This document shows, piece after piece, positions 23,936 to 33,461 of a stretch of DNA of 49,629 nt. A program made the position numbers and the translations under genes. The stretch's first letter is position 1; each line of letters starts with the position of its first letter. This DNA comes from a virus. The notes beneath the pieces are model-generated. The model was not told the DNA's origin. It saw only the letters and a list, made by a program, of their open reading frames with translations, and made no database searches. The stretch is from IMG/VR virus record IMGVR_UViG_3300035698_001683, positions 1 through 49,629 of that record; one strand, written 5' to 3'.

Positions 23936-25951
23936 ATGGCTACAGAACCACAAGATGAACAATACGATGCGTTCTTAGTAAACTCCCTAATCAAAAACTA
24001 CGGGGACTTACTTAAAGTGTCTCGTAGCAGAGGAATCAATAAGACTTTACCTATTCTCAGGACTTACCTAGTAGGTAACGAATGGGTTAGGAGAGAGTAC
24101 TATAGGTTGATTAAATCTGAACAAGAAGGTCAGAATATACTTGATCACAAAGTACTAAACGCTATTGTCTACGCACAGTTAAAATCTTTTGCCAAAGGGG
24201 AAAAGAAAAACAATAAGATGTACTCCGATGAAATTAAGAAAATCATCACTGAAGGAGACTCTGAGAAGAACGCGGATGGTAGTGTTAGGGTAGCAAATAG
24301 TGACAATAAAGCACCGTCACTTGTAGAAGAGATACTAGCTAACCCACTGAAAATAGATTATACGAAAGTAACAACCGAAGATGCAAATGCAGTGAGAGCA
24401 GTATTAATGAACCCTGTGGACGGTTTTGAACAGTTCAGTAAATGGTGTTTCCAAATACAGATGGGATTCAAATTCCAACATCAAGACTTTCACTCAATCA
24501 TGTTCGACTTTTGTCAGAAAGTAATAGGTGGCGAGATAGATAGAGGTATCGTAGTGATACCGCCAAGGCATAGTAAGACGCAGATACTATCCATCTTCCT
24601 CCCATTATATTCATTCTGTTGTAATCCCACAAGTCACAATATCATCACATCTTATGCTGATGACGTTGTCTCTGAGTCCAGCGGTTACATTAGGCAGATT
24701 ATGACCGATAATCTTTTTCAAAAAGTGTTTACAACTGTAAAGATAGACCCGAGCAAACGTTCTTTGGAGCGTTGGGGTACTACTAAAGCAGGTGTAATGC
24801 ACGCTGTGCCCACTGGTGGTAAGATGACCGGTAAGGGTGCAGGTCTATTATCGTTAGAGTACGCAGGGGTGTTTGTAGTTGATGACGCCATTAAACCAAA
24901 AGACGCATACTCTAATACAATCCGAGGGGAAATAAATGACCGCTTCGATAACACCTTCATGTCACGATTGGCAAACGATGGGGTTATACAAGACGATGAT
25001 GGTAATTTAGTTGACTGTCATAGAACACCTATGATACTCATTATGCAGAGAGTGCATGACGAAGACTTGGTAGGGCATATCCTTAGAGGAGGTTCATCAG
25101 ATGAATATATCTGGTTGAGCATTCCAGGAATTGTCACACCTGATTGTGGAAGTGAGGAGTGGTACGCTACTCTTATAAAGAAACAAGCATACACTCATGC
25201 AGTACCCTTTTTATACGATCTAAAGAGAGGTAAAGAAACAACAGCCTTGTGGCCATCAAGAAAGAATTTGGTCACACTATTAAAGATGCAAAAAGCAACA
25301 CCGTATACATTTGGCTCTCAATACATGGGAGACCCAACAGCTAAGGGTGTAGGTTTAGTAGATGAAGGTTGGTGGATTGAATACTCGGACTTAGACAAAT
25401 CAACGATACGAAGAACATTCATGACTGCAGATACCGCCTCTACCAGTAAGGACTACTCAGATTACTCTGTGCTAGTATACTGGGGAATTACTAGATTACA
25501 CCAGTTAATTCTATTAGATGTGGAACTCGGCAAATGGGAAACCCCAGAATTAAAAGAGGAACTAATAAAGTTCTGGAAGAAGCATACTGGTAACTTCGAT
25601 TTCAAGTTCCCGTTAATGTTACCATTAGCGTTATACATGGAAGACAAATCTTCAGGGCAATTCCTCAACCAACAGTTCGCTAGAGATGGGTCAATACCAA
25701 TATTACCAGTACCAAAAGATAAGTCATCAGGCGACAAGGTAGCAAGGTTTATGAACACGTTACCTTATTGGGCGCAAGAAAGAATTCTGATGCCAGAAGA
25801 ACACAAACATAAAGCGCATATACAGCGAGAAGTTATGGGAATGACAGGGCTAGGCAGTGGTACAGGAAACGACGACTTCGTTGACAATGTATCAGATGCA
25901 GTAGTAGTCGGACTTGAGACAGCGGGCGCTAACTATGAGAATTGGGTATAG
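23936..25951 (+). CDS. terL: Terminase large subunit
   Basis: This 671-residue packaging motor has Walker A VIPPRHSKTQ (about 207-216), Walker B VFVVDDA (about 312-318), a C-terminal RNase H-like nuclease with MTADTAS (about 497) and EDKSSGQF, and final metal ligands in DNVSDAV. About 150 residues precede the usual ATPase start, rich in charged helices; this extension is long for the family. No small terminase subunit is recognisable next to it. Start after TAGGAGAACC. Confidence 0.92.
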   Translation: MATEPQDEQYDAFLVNSLIKNYGDLLKVSRSRGINKTLPILRTYLVGNEWVRREYYRLIKSEQEGQNILDHKVLNAIVYAQLKSFAKGEKKNNKMYSDEIKKIITEGDSEKNADGSVRVANSDNKAPSLVEEILANPLKIDYTKVTTEDANAVRAVLMNPVDGFEQFSKWCFQIQMGFKFQHQDFHSIMFDFCQKVIGGEIDRGIVVIPPRHSKTQILSIFLPLYSFCCNPTSHNIITSYADDVVSESSGYIRQIMTDNLFQKVFTTVKIDPSKRSLERWGTTKAGVMHAVPTGGKMTGKGAGLLSLEYAGVFVVDDAIKPKDAYSNTIRGEINDRFDNTFMSRLANDGVIQDDDGNLVDCHRTPMILIMQRVHDEDLVGHILRGGSSDEYIWLSIPGIVTPDCGSEEWYATLIKKQAYTHAVPFLYDLKRGKETTALWPSRKNLVTLLKMQKATPYTFGSQYMGDPTAKGVGLVDEGWWIEYSDLDKSTIRRTFMTADTASTSKDYSDYSVLVYWGITRLHQLILLDVELGKWETPELKEELIKFWKKHTGNFDFKFPLMLPLALYMEDKSSGQFLNQQFARDGSIPILPVPKDKSSGDKVARFMNTLPYWAQERILMPEEHKHKAHIQREVMGMTGLGSGTGNDDFVDNVSDAVVVGLETAGANYENWV

Positions 25952-25961
25952 AGATATAACA

Positions 25962-26144
25962 ATGAGTATTAAAACAAGACTAGATAAACGTTCCGAAGGG
26001 AACCACCAGTTGGCAATCGTAGAAAGCGATACTGGAAGAATACTTGCTACAGTAGAAGCTGTAAGTAATAAGATTGAACTTGAGATCAACACAATAGATG
26101 GATTCCACATTGAGAAACCAAGTGGGTGGTCAAGTAAACGTTAG
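25962..26144 (+). CDS. Small hypothetical protein between terminase and portal
   Basis: This protein has 60 residues from ATG 25962; the open frame extends to TTG 25914 inside terL, but GAGATATAAC favours 25962. Small beta-rich protein (HQLAIVESDTGRILATVEAVSN). Position suggests a head-related role; no family recognised. Confidence 0.55.
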   Translation: MSIKTRLDKRSEGNHQLAIVESDTGRILATVEAVSNKIELEINTIDGFHIEKPSGWSSKR

Positions 26145-26155
26145 GAGATTTTTAG

Positions 26156-27490
26156 ATGAAGAAATACAAATCCTACAAAGCCCGAACAGAAGAATTTACC
26201 AAAGAAATTGCAACGGCACAAGGGTTCAAAGACGGATTAGAAAATCTAGTAACGGGATTAGGCACTGAAGGAGACAAGACCGCTCATAATAAGTGGACTA
26301 ACTCTGGTAGAAATGCCGACCACCCTGAGTTGACTGCAAGATACAGAGAAGATTGGATAGCCCAGAAAGTTTGTAATATTTTACCACAAGATATGACAAG
26401 AGAATGGCGAATGATTAGTACCCCAGAAGGGGTGAAAGCTGACAAAGAGCTGCAACTCCGTGGAAAAGTTAGAGAGGCTTATAAGTGGGCTAGAGTCTAC
26501 GGGACTTCCTGCATACTACTAGATCTTAAAGGAACTGGTGCAATAAACAAACCATTAAATTTGAAACGTCTAAAGCCAAACTGCATTAGATCATTACAAG
26601 TTATAGACAGAACAAGGCTATTCCCTGTTGGTGAAGTAGATTACAACCCTATGAGTCCCAACTACGGGAACCCAGAGCAGTACATCTTAGGTGGTAGTAC
26701 ACAACGAATTCATGCAAGTAGAATACTACGATTCGAAGCAACTGAACTACCTAGATATGAGCATTGGCGTAACCAATGGTACTCAGATTCCACATTGATC
26801 CCACTGTTTAACACTATGGATAACTTCCATACAGCTGCACAATCAGCAGCAGCACTGACTATGGAAGCAAACGCAGACGTAGTTACGGTAGAAGGGTTAC
26901 AGAACATTCTGACAAACCCTGCTGGTGAAGCTATCATAATGAAACGTTTCAGAATGATGAAACAAATGAAATCAAACCATAATATCATATTGTTAGACAA
27001 CACGGAATCGTATGACACGAAGACGATGTCTCTAGCAGGTGTGAAAGATTTAATTTGGGAATACCTCAGGGTAGTAGCAGCAGCATGTGGAATACCAGCA
27101 ACACGATTCCTATCTGCAAGCCCAGATGGTATGAACGCGACTGGAGAATCGGACTTAAACAACTATGTAGACTTCTTAAGAGGTCAACAGGTTGCGCAAT
27201 TTGATCCAAGAGTAGAAGTGCTAGATACTATAGCACAAGCCCATTACGGGATAGCTCCTTGGGAGTACGAATGGAATTCAATATTCCCCGAGTCCTCAAC
27301 TCAGAAAGCAGAAAGAGAGAAAACTCAATCAGAGTCTTTACAGATAATGGTTGATTCATTTATTATAAGTCCGGAAGAAGCCCGACAAATTATAGAAAGT
27401 AGACAAACTTATAAGGGTGTGGATTTAAAGGGCGCGGCTCCTACTCCACCACCAGAACCAAAGCCGAACGGAGATTCAAATGCAAAGTAA
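26156..27490 (+). CDS. Portal protein (DUF1073 type)
   Basis: This 444-residue protein forms the dodecameric DNA channel at the capsid vertex. The sequence matches the DUF1073 portal family: LTARYREDWIAQKVCNILPQDMTREWR near the N-terminus, a VYGTSCILLDL stretch, RIHASRILRF, and CGIPATRFLSASPDGMNATGE with a helical DLNNYVDFLRGQQ stem. The tail is Pro-rich. Follows terminase as expected. RBS AGGAGATTTTT. Confidence 0.9.
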   Translation: MKKYKSYKARTEEFTKEIATAQGFKDGLENLVTGLGTEGDKTAHNKWTNSGRNADHPELTARYREDWIAQKVCNILPQDMTREWRMISTPEGVKADKELQLRGKVREAYKWARVYGTSCILLDLKGTGAINKPLNLKRLKPNCIRSLQVIDRTRLFPVGEVDYNPMSPNYGNPEQYILGGSTQRIHASRILRFEATELPRYEHWRNQWYSDSTLIPLFNTMDNFHTAAQSAAALTMEANADVVTVEGLQNILTNPAGEAIIMKRFRMMKQMKSNHNIILLDNTESYDTKTMSLAGVKDLIWEYLRVVAAACGIPATRFLSASPDGMNATGESDLNNYVDFLRGQQVAQFDPRVEVLDTIAQAHYGIAPWEYEWNSIFPESSTQKAEREKTQSESLQIMVDSFIISPEEARQIIESRQTYKGVDLKGAAPTPPPEPKPNGDSNAK

Positions 27491-28559
27491 AGCATTAGGG
27501 AATAAAGTAACCTTTCGTGACGAAGCTGAAACAGTGATGTTAAATGACTTTCTTTTAGAGTTGCCTACCAAGCGCAAGTTTAAAGATTCAGGTCAGATGA
27601 TAGCACCAGCTACAATAGCAAAAGTTGGTATTATGGAATACCGCGCAAGAGAGTGTGGTGCATTATTTGCAGACAGAGAACCCGATTCTATTGTCAAGAT
27701 AATGACTTCCGCTGCTGCCTTGTACGACAAAGAAGCAATAGAGTCTTATCGCTCAACGCCTATAACAATAGGACATCCGAAAGAAAACGTAACTGTAGAG
27801 AACTCGAAAGAACTGCAGATGGGTCATCTAGAAGGTATACCATTCCAAGACGCTGATGGGGAACATCTGTCTGGAACAATTGTTCTAACGGATATCGATG
27901 CGATAGACGCAGTGGAAACAGGGAAACAACAACTCTCTTCTGGTCACACTTGTATGCTAGTAATGGCAGACGCAGAAAGTGATTGGGACGCTGAGAAGAC
28001 TGAAATCCGAGCAAACCACATTGCTATCGTTAGTTCTGGACGTGCAGCATCTGCAGCTATCGCTGACGAAGCTAAAAAGAAAGAAGCAAAGAAAGTAGAA
28101 GTAAAAGTATTTGACCAAGCATTTGTAGATACTATGCAAGCGAAGTTGGACACTGCTGCTGAAACAATTATAACTAAAGATGCAGAAATAGCTACTTTAA
28201 ATGATAAGACTAGTGATGCAAGTATCGCCACACTAGTAGCAAGTAGAGTTGCATTCTTAACAAGTGCAGCAACATTGATAGACACTGATCTGGTAAACAT
28301 GTCAGAGAAAGAAGCTAAACTTTTAATTCTGAAAGATAGCTTAGGAAAAGACTTTAATGACAAGTCAGACGCGTATATTAATGCACGTTTTGATGTTCTC
28401 CTAGAGGACGGGTTAGAGGACGATGGAAATAGTATTGCAGCAGCTTTGGTAGATCATGCGAAACATGACGGCAAAGTAGAAGTGAAGCAATCAGCAGACG
28501 TTAAGGCTCGCAAGAATATGATAGCCCGAAACAATAAATCTCTAAAGGGAAATGAATAA
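27480..28559 (+). CDS. Prohead protease / scaffold fusion (DUF2213 type)
   Basis: This 359-residue protein has an N-terminal protease-like part (about 1-195) with ITIGHP and NHIAIVSSGRA, as in DUF2213 proteins related to prohead serine proteases. The C-terminal part is Lys/Glu/Ala-rich and coiled-coil-like (KKKEAKKVEVK, DTAAETIITKDAEIATLND), as in scaffolds. It likely scaffolds the capsid and then cleaves itself and capsid proteins. Overlaps portal by 11 bases. Confidence 0.8.
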   Translation: MQSKALGNKVTFRDEAETVMLNDFLLELPTKRKFKDSGQMIAPATIAKVGIMEYRARECGALFADREPDSIVKIMTSAAALYDKEAIESYRSTPITIGHPKENVTVENSKELQMGHLEGIPFQDADGEHLSGTIVLTDIDAIDAVETGKQQLSSGHTCMLVMADAESDWDAEKTEIRANHIAIVSSGRAASAAIADEAKKKEAKKVEVKVFDQAFVDTMQAKLDTAAETIITKDAEIATLNDKTSDASIATLVASRVAFLTSAATLIDTDLVNMSEKEAKLLILKDSLGKDFNDKSDAYINARFDVLLEDGLEDDGNSIAAALVDHAKHDGKVEVKQSADVKARKNMIARNNKSLKGNE

Positions 28560-28561
28560 TT

Positions 28562-29104
28562 ATGCCAGCTCAGACTAGCTATACTTTATACACTCGCGAT
28601 GAAATTGTAGGAATGCTTTACGGCATCTCATACACTAACTCAGTGCGACACTCATATGCAAACACAAAAGCAGACGGAACAGCAGGTGCTGACGTAGGCT
28701 TTGGCTTAGCAGTAGAAGTATTACAACTTGCTTCAGACCCATCTCAGCGAATCGCTGGCTTGGGTAATGCAGCAACTCCAGGTGGCGCAGGTACTAACAC
28801 TGCTTTCATCGATGGTATCTCAATCCGTTCAATCAACCGTACAATGAGTACGCTTCCAGGAACAGGCGCAATAGCTTATTCTGGTTTTGAAACAATGGGT
28901 GTACTACGCGAAGGATTTATACATGTACTAGTTACTGCAGGTTCCGCTGTACAAGGCGTGAAAGCCTTTATCAACGCAGCTACGGGCGCATTCCAAGGCG
29001 CAGCCGTTGCAAACGTAACTCTCGAAACGACTAACGTTGTTTGGGATAGAACTAACAGCGTTGGTGAGATCGGATTAGTTCGAATCACTTCAGCCGCAGT
29101 ATAA
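28562..29104 (+). CDS. Capsid decoration / structural cement protein
   Basis: This 180-residue protein is rich in Gly, Ala and Thr, with VEVLQLASDPSQRIAGLG and IDGISIRSINRT. It resembles the Gp24-like head cement proteins found between scaffold/protease and major capsid protein in DUF2184 phages. Binds the mature capsid surface. Two bases after the protease stop. Confidence 0.7.
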   Translation: MPAQTSYTLYTRDEIVGMLYGISYTNSVRHSYANTKADGTAGADVGFGLAVEVLQLASDPSQRIAGLGNAATPGGAGTNTAFIDGISIRSINRTMSTLPGTGAIAYSGFETMGVLREGFIHVLVTAGSAVQGVKAFINAATGAFQGAAVANVTLETTNVVWDRTNSVGEIGLVRITSAAV

Positions 29105-29120
29105 GGGAGCAATAAATATT

Positions 29121-30173
29121 ATGTTACGGAAAGTAAAATTTACAGATGAAAATGGCGTAGAACAAGAAGTTGAATTACGTGCAGACATCGCTCGCTTAGT
29201 AGACGCATCAAAAACAGCAATGACTGACTCAGATGGTTTATTCTTTCAAAGACAGTTGGAAGCTATTGAAGCGACTACCTACGATATACTATACCCTGAC
29301 CTTGAAGCGCGTGAGTGCTTTACTACCAATACATATGGTGGTGCTGGGGCAACTACATTGACTTACCGCTCTTACGATCGTATCGGCAAGGCACAAGTTA
29401 TCAATGCAAGAGCTACTGACTTACCTAAGTCTGATATCTCTGGTAAGGAATATTCAATCGGAGTTGTATCTGTTGGTGTTGCTTACGATTACGATATCGA
29501 TGAAGTAGCAGCTGCTCAAATGAGTGGTATGCCTCTTGAAGCTCGTAAAGCTATGGCAGCACGTCGTGGCTATGAAGAGTTCCTTAATCAGACATCATGG
29601 TTTGGTGACGAAGCAAGTAACCTTAATGGTTTCTTCTCTCCAGCAAACAACGTAGCACGTACAGTAGTAGCGAATGGTGTTAGCACTAACCCACAATGGT
29701 CTACGAAAACGCCTGACGAAATCCTTGCTGACCTCAATCAAGCATGCTCAAACATGTTTGCAGGTACCAAGAAGATTCACCGTCCAGAAGAGTTATGGTT
29801 GCCTGTAGCTCAGTGGAATTACATACGGTCCACTCCACGTAGCAACGTATCTGATACAACTATCCTAAACTATTTCTTACAGAACAATGAGTTTATCACT
29901 GATAAATCCAAAGTTAAAGTATTAAATATCTTGGAAACAGTTGCAGCTGAAACTGCTGGTGATGCCGGTACTACTATTACAGACGATGTGTTTGTAATCG
30001 CTAACCATAAAACTCCTGAAGGAAACGAGACAGTTCGTATTCGTGAGACTCTACCTTTACAGTTCTTGCCAGTCCAGTTACATGGTCTAGTATATGAAGT
30101 GCCAGGTCGTGGTCGTTACGCAGGTGTGGAAGTTACTTATCCACGTGCAATGGATATCTACTTCGGTATCTAA
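29121..30173 (+). CDS. Major capsid protein (DUF2184 type)
   Basis: This 350-residue HK97-fold-type capsid protein of the DUF2184 family has an N-arm with DGLFFQRQLEAIEATTYDILYP, repeated TYRSYDRIGKAQVI and GVAYDYDIDEVAAAQ segments, an ARRGYEEFLNQTSWFG helix and a beta-rich C-terminus. Order protease, cement, capsid is conserved in this head type. Start after AAGGGAGCAATAA. Confidence 0.92.
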   Translation: MLRKVKFTDENGVEQEVELRADIARLVDASKTAMTDSDGLFFQRQLEAIEATTYDILYPDLEARECFTTNTYGGAGATTLTYRSYDRIGKAQVINARATDLPKSDISGKEYSIGVVSVGVAYDYDIDEVAAAQMSGMPLEARKAMAARRGYEEFLNQTSWFGDEASNLNGFFSPANNVARTVVANGVSTNPQWSTKTPDEILADLNQACSNMFAGTKKIHRPEELWLPVAQWNYIRSTPRSNVSDTTILNYFLQNNEFITDKSKVKVLNILETVAAETAGDAGTTITDDVFVIANHKTPEGNETVRIRETLPLQFLPVQLHGLVYEVPGRGRYAGVEVTYPRAMDIYFGI

Positions 30174-30185
30174 TATCACTCGATA

Positions 30186-30205
30186 GGCAGATTAAGCAGT
30201 CTGCC
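30186..30205 (+). terminator. Hairpin downstream of the major capsid gene (no T-tract)
   Basis: GGCAGA (30186-30191) pairs with TCTGCC (30200-30205) across an 8-base loop. No T run follows. Could attenuate transcription or stabilise the abundant capsid transcript. Confidence 0.45.
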
Positions 30206-30235
30206 CATCAAATTTAAAACTAGGAGAGAATCCAA

Positions 30236-30721
30236 ATGCGTTTACGCAATCACACAAAGACCCCACTACGAATAATCATCCGAACTAATGCTGAAACTAT
30301 GGTGGACTACGAAAGAGTAGACGGCACAGCAGCGAAGAAACTAGAGCTACCCAGACTAAAGACAATCCACATTGGTGAAAAGGCTGAAGCTGAGATTGAC
30401 GATGCTGATTGGTATCAAGCTTGGGATGTTCAAGGATACGTGCCTACTGACATTATCTCAGAGGAAGAGGAACATTTGAATCTGATGGGTTCAGACAACA
30501 AGCCTCTAATGCTGATTAAGAAAGTAGCTACAGGGGAAAGAAAGAAGATTTACGTTTACCGGGAGATGGTGAAAGAAGGTCACATTGAGATTACTGAAAA
30601 GCCAAAGCCAAAGCACACCCAGAAACAAATGGTTAAAGCGATTACAGAAGCTCTAGGGACTGAATTTAAACCCAAAGACGAAACGCACCTAATCGAGACA
30701 TTCGAGAAAGTTATAGGCTGA
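30236..30721 (+). CDS. Hypothetical head-region protein
   Basis: This 161-residue protein has a beta-rich N-terminus (TPLRIIIRTNAETMVDYERV) and a C-terminal Lys-rich helical part (KPKPKHTQKQMVKAITEALG). It sits between capsid and neck genes, so a minor head or connector role is likely. No family recognised. RBS TAGGAGAGAA. Confidence 0.6.
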   Translation: MRLRNHTKTPLRIIIRTNAETMVDYERVDGTAAKKLELPRLKTIHIGEKAEAEIDDADWYQAWDVQGYVPTDIISEEEEHLNLMGSDNKPLMLIKKVATGERKKIYVYREMVKEGHIEITEKPKPKHTQKQMVKAITEALGTEFKPKDETHLIETFEKVIG

Positions 30722-30726
30722 GTAAA

Positions 30727-31101
30727 ATGGTAACATACGATCAATGGGGAATAAGATTCCCGCAATTTGCAGCTACAGAAGAAGCAGTATTTGATTTATA
30801 CTTTGGAGACTCCCAGATAGAAATGGGAATTGACGAAACAAGATGGGCAGATAACTACGATGTAGCACAAGCAAACTTGATTTCACACTTTGTTGCCGTA
30901 CGAAAAAGTTATTTAACTGGTGATGATACACCATTACAACCTATCAGAACAAAAGAAGTAGATGACGTTATGGTCGAATTCGCTGTGTCTAGAGATCTTA
31001 GAGACAACTTAGACCCCTACTCATCTACTACATATGGTCAGCAATACGTCAAATGGCGTAGACAATCATTTGCTGGCGCAAGGATTACGGGTGCTACCTA
31101 A
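30727..31101 (+). CDS. Head-tail adaptor (DUF4054 type)
   Basis: This 124-residue protein has the DUF4054 pattern: IRFPQFA at the N-terminus, a short helix pair ending in WADNYDVAQANLISHFVA, and VKWRRQSFAGARI at the C-terminus. Such proteins attach under the portal as the first connector ring. Stop shares a base with the next ATG. Confidence 0.8.
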   Translation: MVTYDQWGIRFPQFAATEEAVFDLYFGDSQIEMGIDETRWADNYDVAQANLISHFVAVRKSYLTGDDTPLQPIRTKEVDDVMVEFAVSRDLRDNLDPYSSTTYGQQYVKWRRQSFAGARITGAT

Positions 31102-31484
31102 TGATAAACATGAGCCAAGCATTCGGAAGCCAGACTACAACAACAGTAATCCTACATAGATTTATACAAGGGTATTGGGACGAGGATAACCAGTGGAATG
31201 ATGGTGGTGGTTACAAATCACCTATAGATATCATAGCCACTCCTATCCCTATTGGCGAGAGACAAACCGGAACACACGGTGAGAATCTACAGCCAGACCA
31301 AACTGGAGAAAGAGTACCTGCCTCAATGAAATTTACTTCTCAGACTCAGTTAGATCTTAAAGACGTAATATCTTACGATGGAATAGATTATAAGATGAGT
31401 AGGAAAGGTAACTTTAGAGCTGCAGGCTTTTGGACTAATGTAGGTATAACACTACAAACATTTAAAGGGGCTGATTATGAGTAG
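31101..31484 (+). CDS. Neck / head-closure protein
   Basis: This 127-residue protein is beta-rich with TVILHRFIQGYWDEDNQW and MKFTSQTQLDLKDVISYDG. Its place between DUF4054 adaptor and tail terminator fits head-closure or stopper proteins. ATG 31110 is an alternative start. Assigned mainly from gene order. Confidence 0.6.
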   Translation: MINMSQAFGSQTTTTVILHRFIQGYWDEDNQWNDGGGYKSPIDIIATPIPIGERQTGTHGENLQPDQTGERVPASMKFTSQTQLDLKDVISYDGIDYKMSRKGNFRAAGFWTNVGITLQTFKGADYE

Positions 31485-32004
31485 CGAAAGCAATAGTAAT
31501 AATGCAGACCCAGATACCACCAAAATGATGGCGTTCGTAGACTTGGCATTGAGAAAGAATAGATATACTTATCCGACTCAATTAAATGCTCCAAAACCTA
31601 CGCCACCCTTTGCAAGTGTTAAAAAGCTCTCTGAAGAGAACCCAGGCTTTGATAAGCTAGAAATCTCAACTATAAATAACAAATGTGTAACGACAACAAC
31701 AGGCGTTAGGATAGTAGTATTTCAAGTGCTCTTCACTGAAGGCGCAGAAGAACAATCTAAATTCATATCGAGTTTTTACAGACAGGATATAAGAGACTTC
31801 ATGGTAAGAGAAGACTTGGCAATACTAGACCACTCAAGTACAACTAATGACACACTGAAATTAGAGACTAATTGGGAAATAAGAGATGGCGTTTTAGTCT
31901 CTTGTATGCTGAGACGACAATATCAACACGAAGAACAGATCATCAGCATAGCAGAAGTTACAGGCTCGGTGGACGACGTAAGCATAATAGCTAACGTACC
32001 TTAA
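31477..32004 (+). CDS. Neck / tail terminator protein
   Basis: This 175-residue protein has RIVVFQVLFTEGAEEQSKFISSFYRQDIRDFM and a C-terminal strand-rich part, matching neck-terminator-type proteins of DUF3383-sheath myophages by position and style. It likely caps the tail tube. Overlaps the previous gene by eight bases. Confidence 0.65.
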   Translation: MSSESNSNNADPDTTKMMAFVDLALRKNRYTYPTQLNAPKPTPPFASVKKLSEENPGFDKLEISTINNKCVTTTTGVRIVVFQVLFTEGAEEQSKFISSFYRQDIRDFMVREDLAILDHSSTTNDTLKLETNWEIRDGVLVSCMLRRQYQHEEQIISIAEVTGSVDDVSIIANVP

Positions 32005-32027
32005 TGATTTAATTAAAAGGAAAGAAT

Positions 32028-33452
32028 ATGACTATCCCTATTTCACATGTTGTAAACGTTAATCTAACGTTAGCAGCGAGTGCTGTTGCCCTAAAAGGCT
32101 TTGGTCAGTTATTAATGTTGACGGATGAAATATCCCCAACAATGCCTCTAAAAGCTAGAAGCCGTAAATACGCGACTTTAGCAGAGGTTGAAGTAGATTG
32201 GGCGATAGGTACAGAAGCGTACAACGCGGCTCTACCCTTCTTCGCACAGAATGCTTCAGAATACAGTGTAGGCTTAGCCTCACCAGCTGCTACTGCTGCT
32301 GAGTTAACAGGGGGCAATGCCCACTCAATCTTAGCAGATATCAAACTTATCACAGCTGGTGGTTTTACTATCTCTGTAGATGGAACCCCAGAAGTACTAG
32401 CAGCTTTAGACTTCAGCTCAGCCGCTGATTTAGCAGCCTGTGCTACAGTAGTTGATACTGCTCTATCCGGAGCAGTGTGTACTTACGATTTAGTTGCAGG
32501 AACATTTGTAATTACCTCTAGTACAACAGGTGCAACTTCAATACTACTCTTCCCAACAGCGGACGTAGGTGGCACAGTAGCCGCCTTAGCATTATCCGTA
32601 GGCGCATCTATCTTCAACGGAGTGGCTATCGAAACTCCTGCAGAAGCCCTAGCTGCAATCAACGCGGATGATGATTCATTTTATGGCGTTGTACTTAATA
32701 AGAAATGGCGAGACGATGCGGTACTCACAATAGCTGTCGCAACATGGGTGGAAGCAAGCCAGAAGATGTTCTTCAACACATCTAACGACCCTGTTTGTAT
32801 CACGAACGGTACAACTGACATCATTACAGCCTTGCAAGCTATGACATTAGATAGAACCTTATCTAGCTATAGCTCAACTGGAGTAGAATACCCTTCTTCC
32901 TCAGTAGCAGGCAGAGCATTTATCGTGAACTTTGAAGGTACTAATACTACCATCACTTTGAACCTGAAGCAAGGACCAACTATTACAGTTGAAAGTATGA
33001 CTACAGCAGAAAAGACTATCCTTGAAGGGAAAAGTGGGAACGCGTTTGTTGTAATCGCAGGTTCAAATATGTACTCGGACTCTAGATTAGCAAGTGGCAA
33101 ATGGTTTGACAGCATCCACGGCACAGACTGGCTAAAGAACAGAATTGAGACTGATGTCTTTAATGTCCTGTTCCAAAGCACAACAAAGATCCCTTATACC
33201 GATGCAGGTGTAAGTGTAATTCGTCAAGCAGTAGAAGGCGCCCTAAGACAAGGTGTTACTAACGGCTTAATTGCCCCAGGTAATAACTTACTTGGAGTAT
33301 ATATGCCTCTCGGTTATATCATTACGATTGTACCAGTATCAGATGCTTCTACAGCAGACAAGAATGCGAGATTATATCGTGGTATGAGCTTCGAAGCAGC
33401 AGGTGCTGGCGCGATTCAAAAAGTAATCATCACTGGCGACTTCAACGGGTAA
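32028..33452 (+). CDS. Contractile tail sheath protein (DUF3383 type)
   Basis: This 474-residue sheath subunit has an N-terminal ISHVVNVNLTLAASAVALKGFGQLLML, Ala/Thr-rich middle insertion, YSSTGVEYPSSSVAGRAF, and a conserved C-terminal region IPYTDAGVSVIRQAVEGALRQGVTNGLIAPG with YIITIVPVSD, all typical of DUF3383. This is the clearest evidence that the phage is a myovirus. RBS AAAGGAAAGAA. Confidence 0.92.
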   Translation: MTIPISHVVNVNLTLAASAVALKGFGQLLMLTDEISPTMPLKARSRKYATLAEVEVDWAIGTEAYNAALPFFAQNASEYSVGLASPAATAAELTGGNAHSILADIKLITAGGFTISVDGTPEVLAALDFSSAADLAACATVVDTALSGAVCTYDLVAGTFVITSSTTGATSILLFPTADVGGTVAALALSVGASIFNGVAIETPAEALAAINADDDSFYGVVLNKKWRDDAVLTIAVATWVEASQKMFFNTSNDPVCITNGTTDIITALQAMTLDRTLSSYSSTGVEYPSSSVAGRAFIVNFEGTNTTITLNLKQGPTITVESMTTAEKTILEGKSGNAFVVIAGSNMYSDSRLASGKWFDSIHGTDWLKNRIETDVFNVLFQSTTKIPYTDAGVSVIRQAVEGALRQGVTNGLIAPGNNLLGVYMPLGYIITIVPVSDASTADKNARLYRGMSFEAAGAGAIQKVIITGDFNG

Positions 33453-33461
33453 GGAAGGTAC

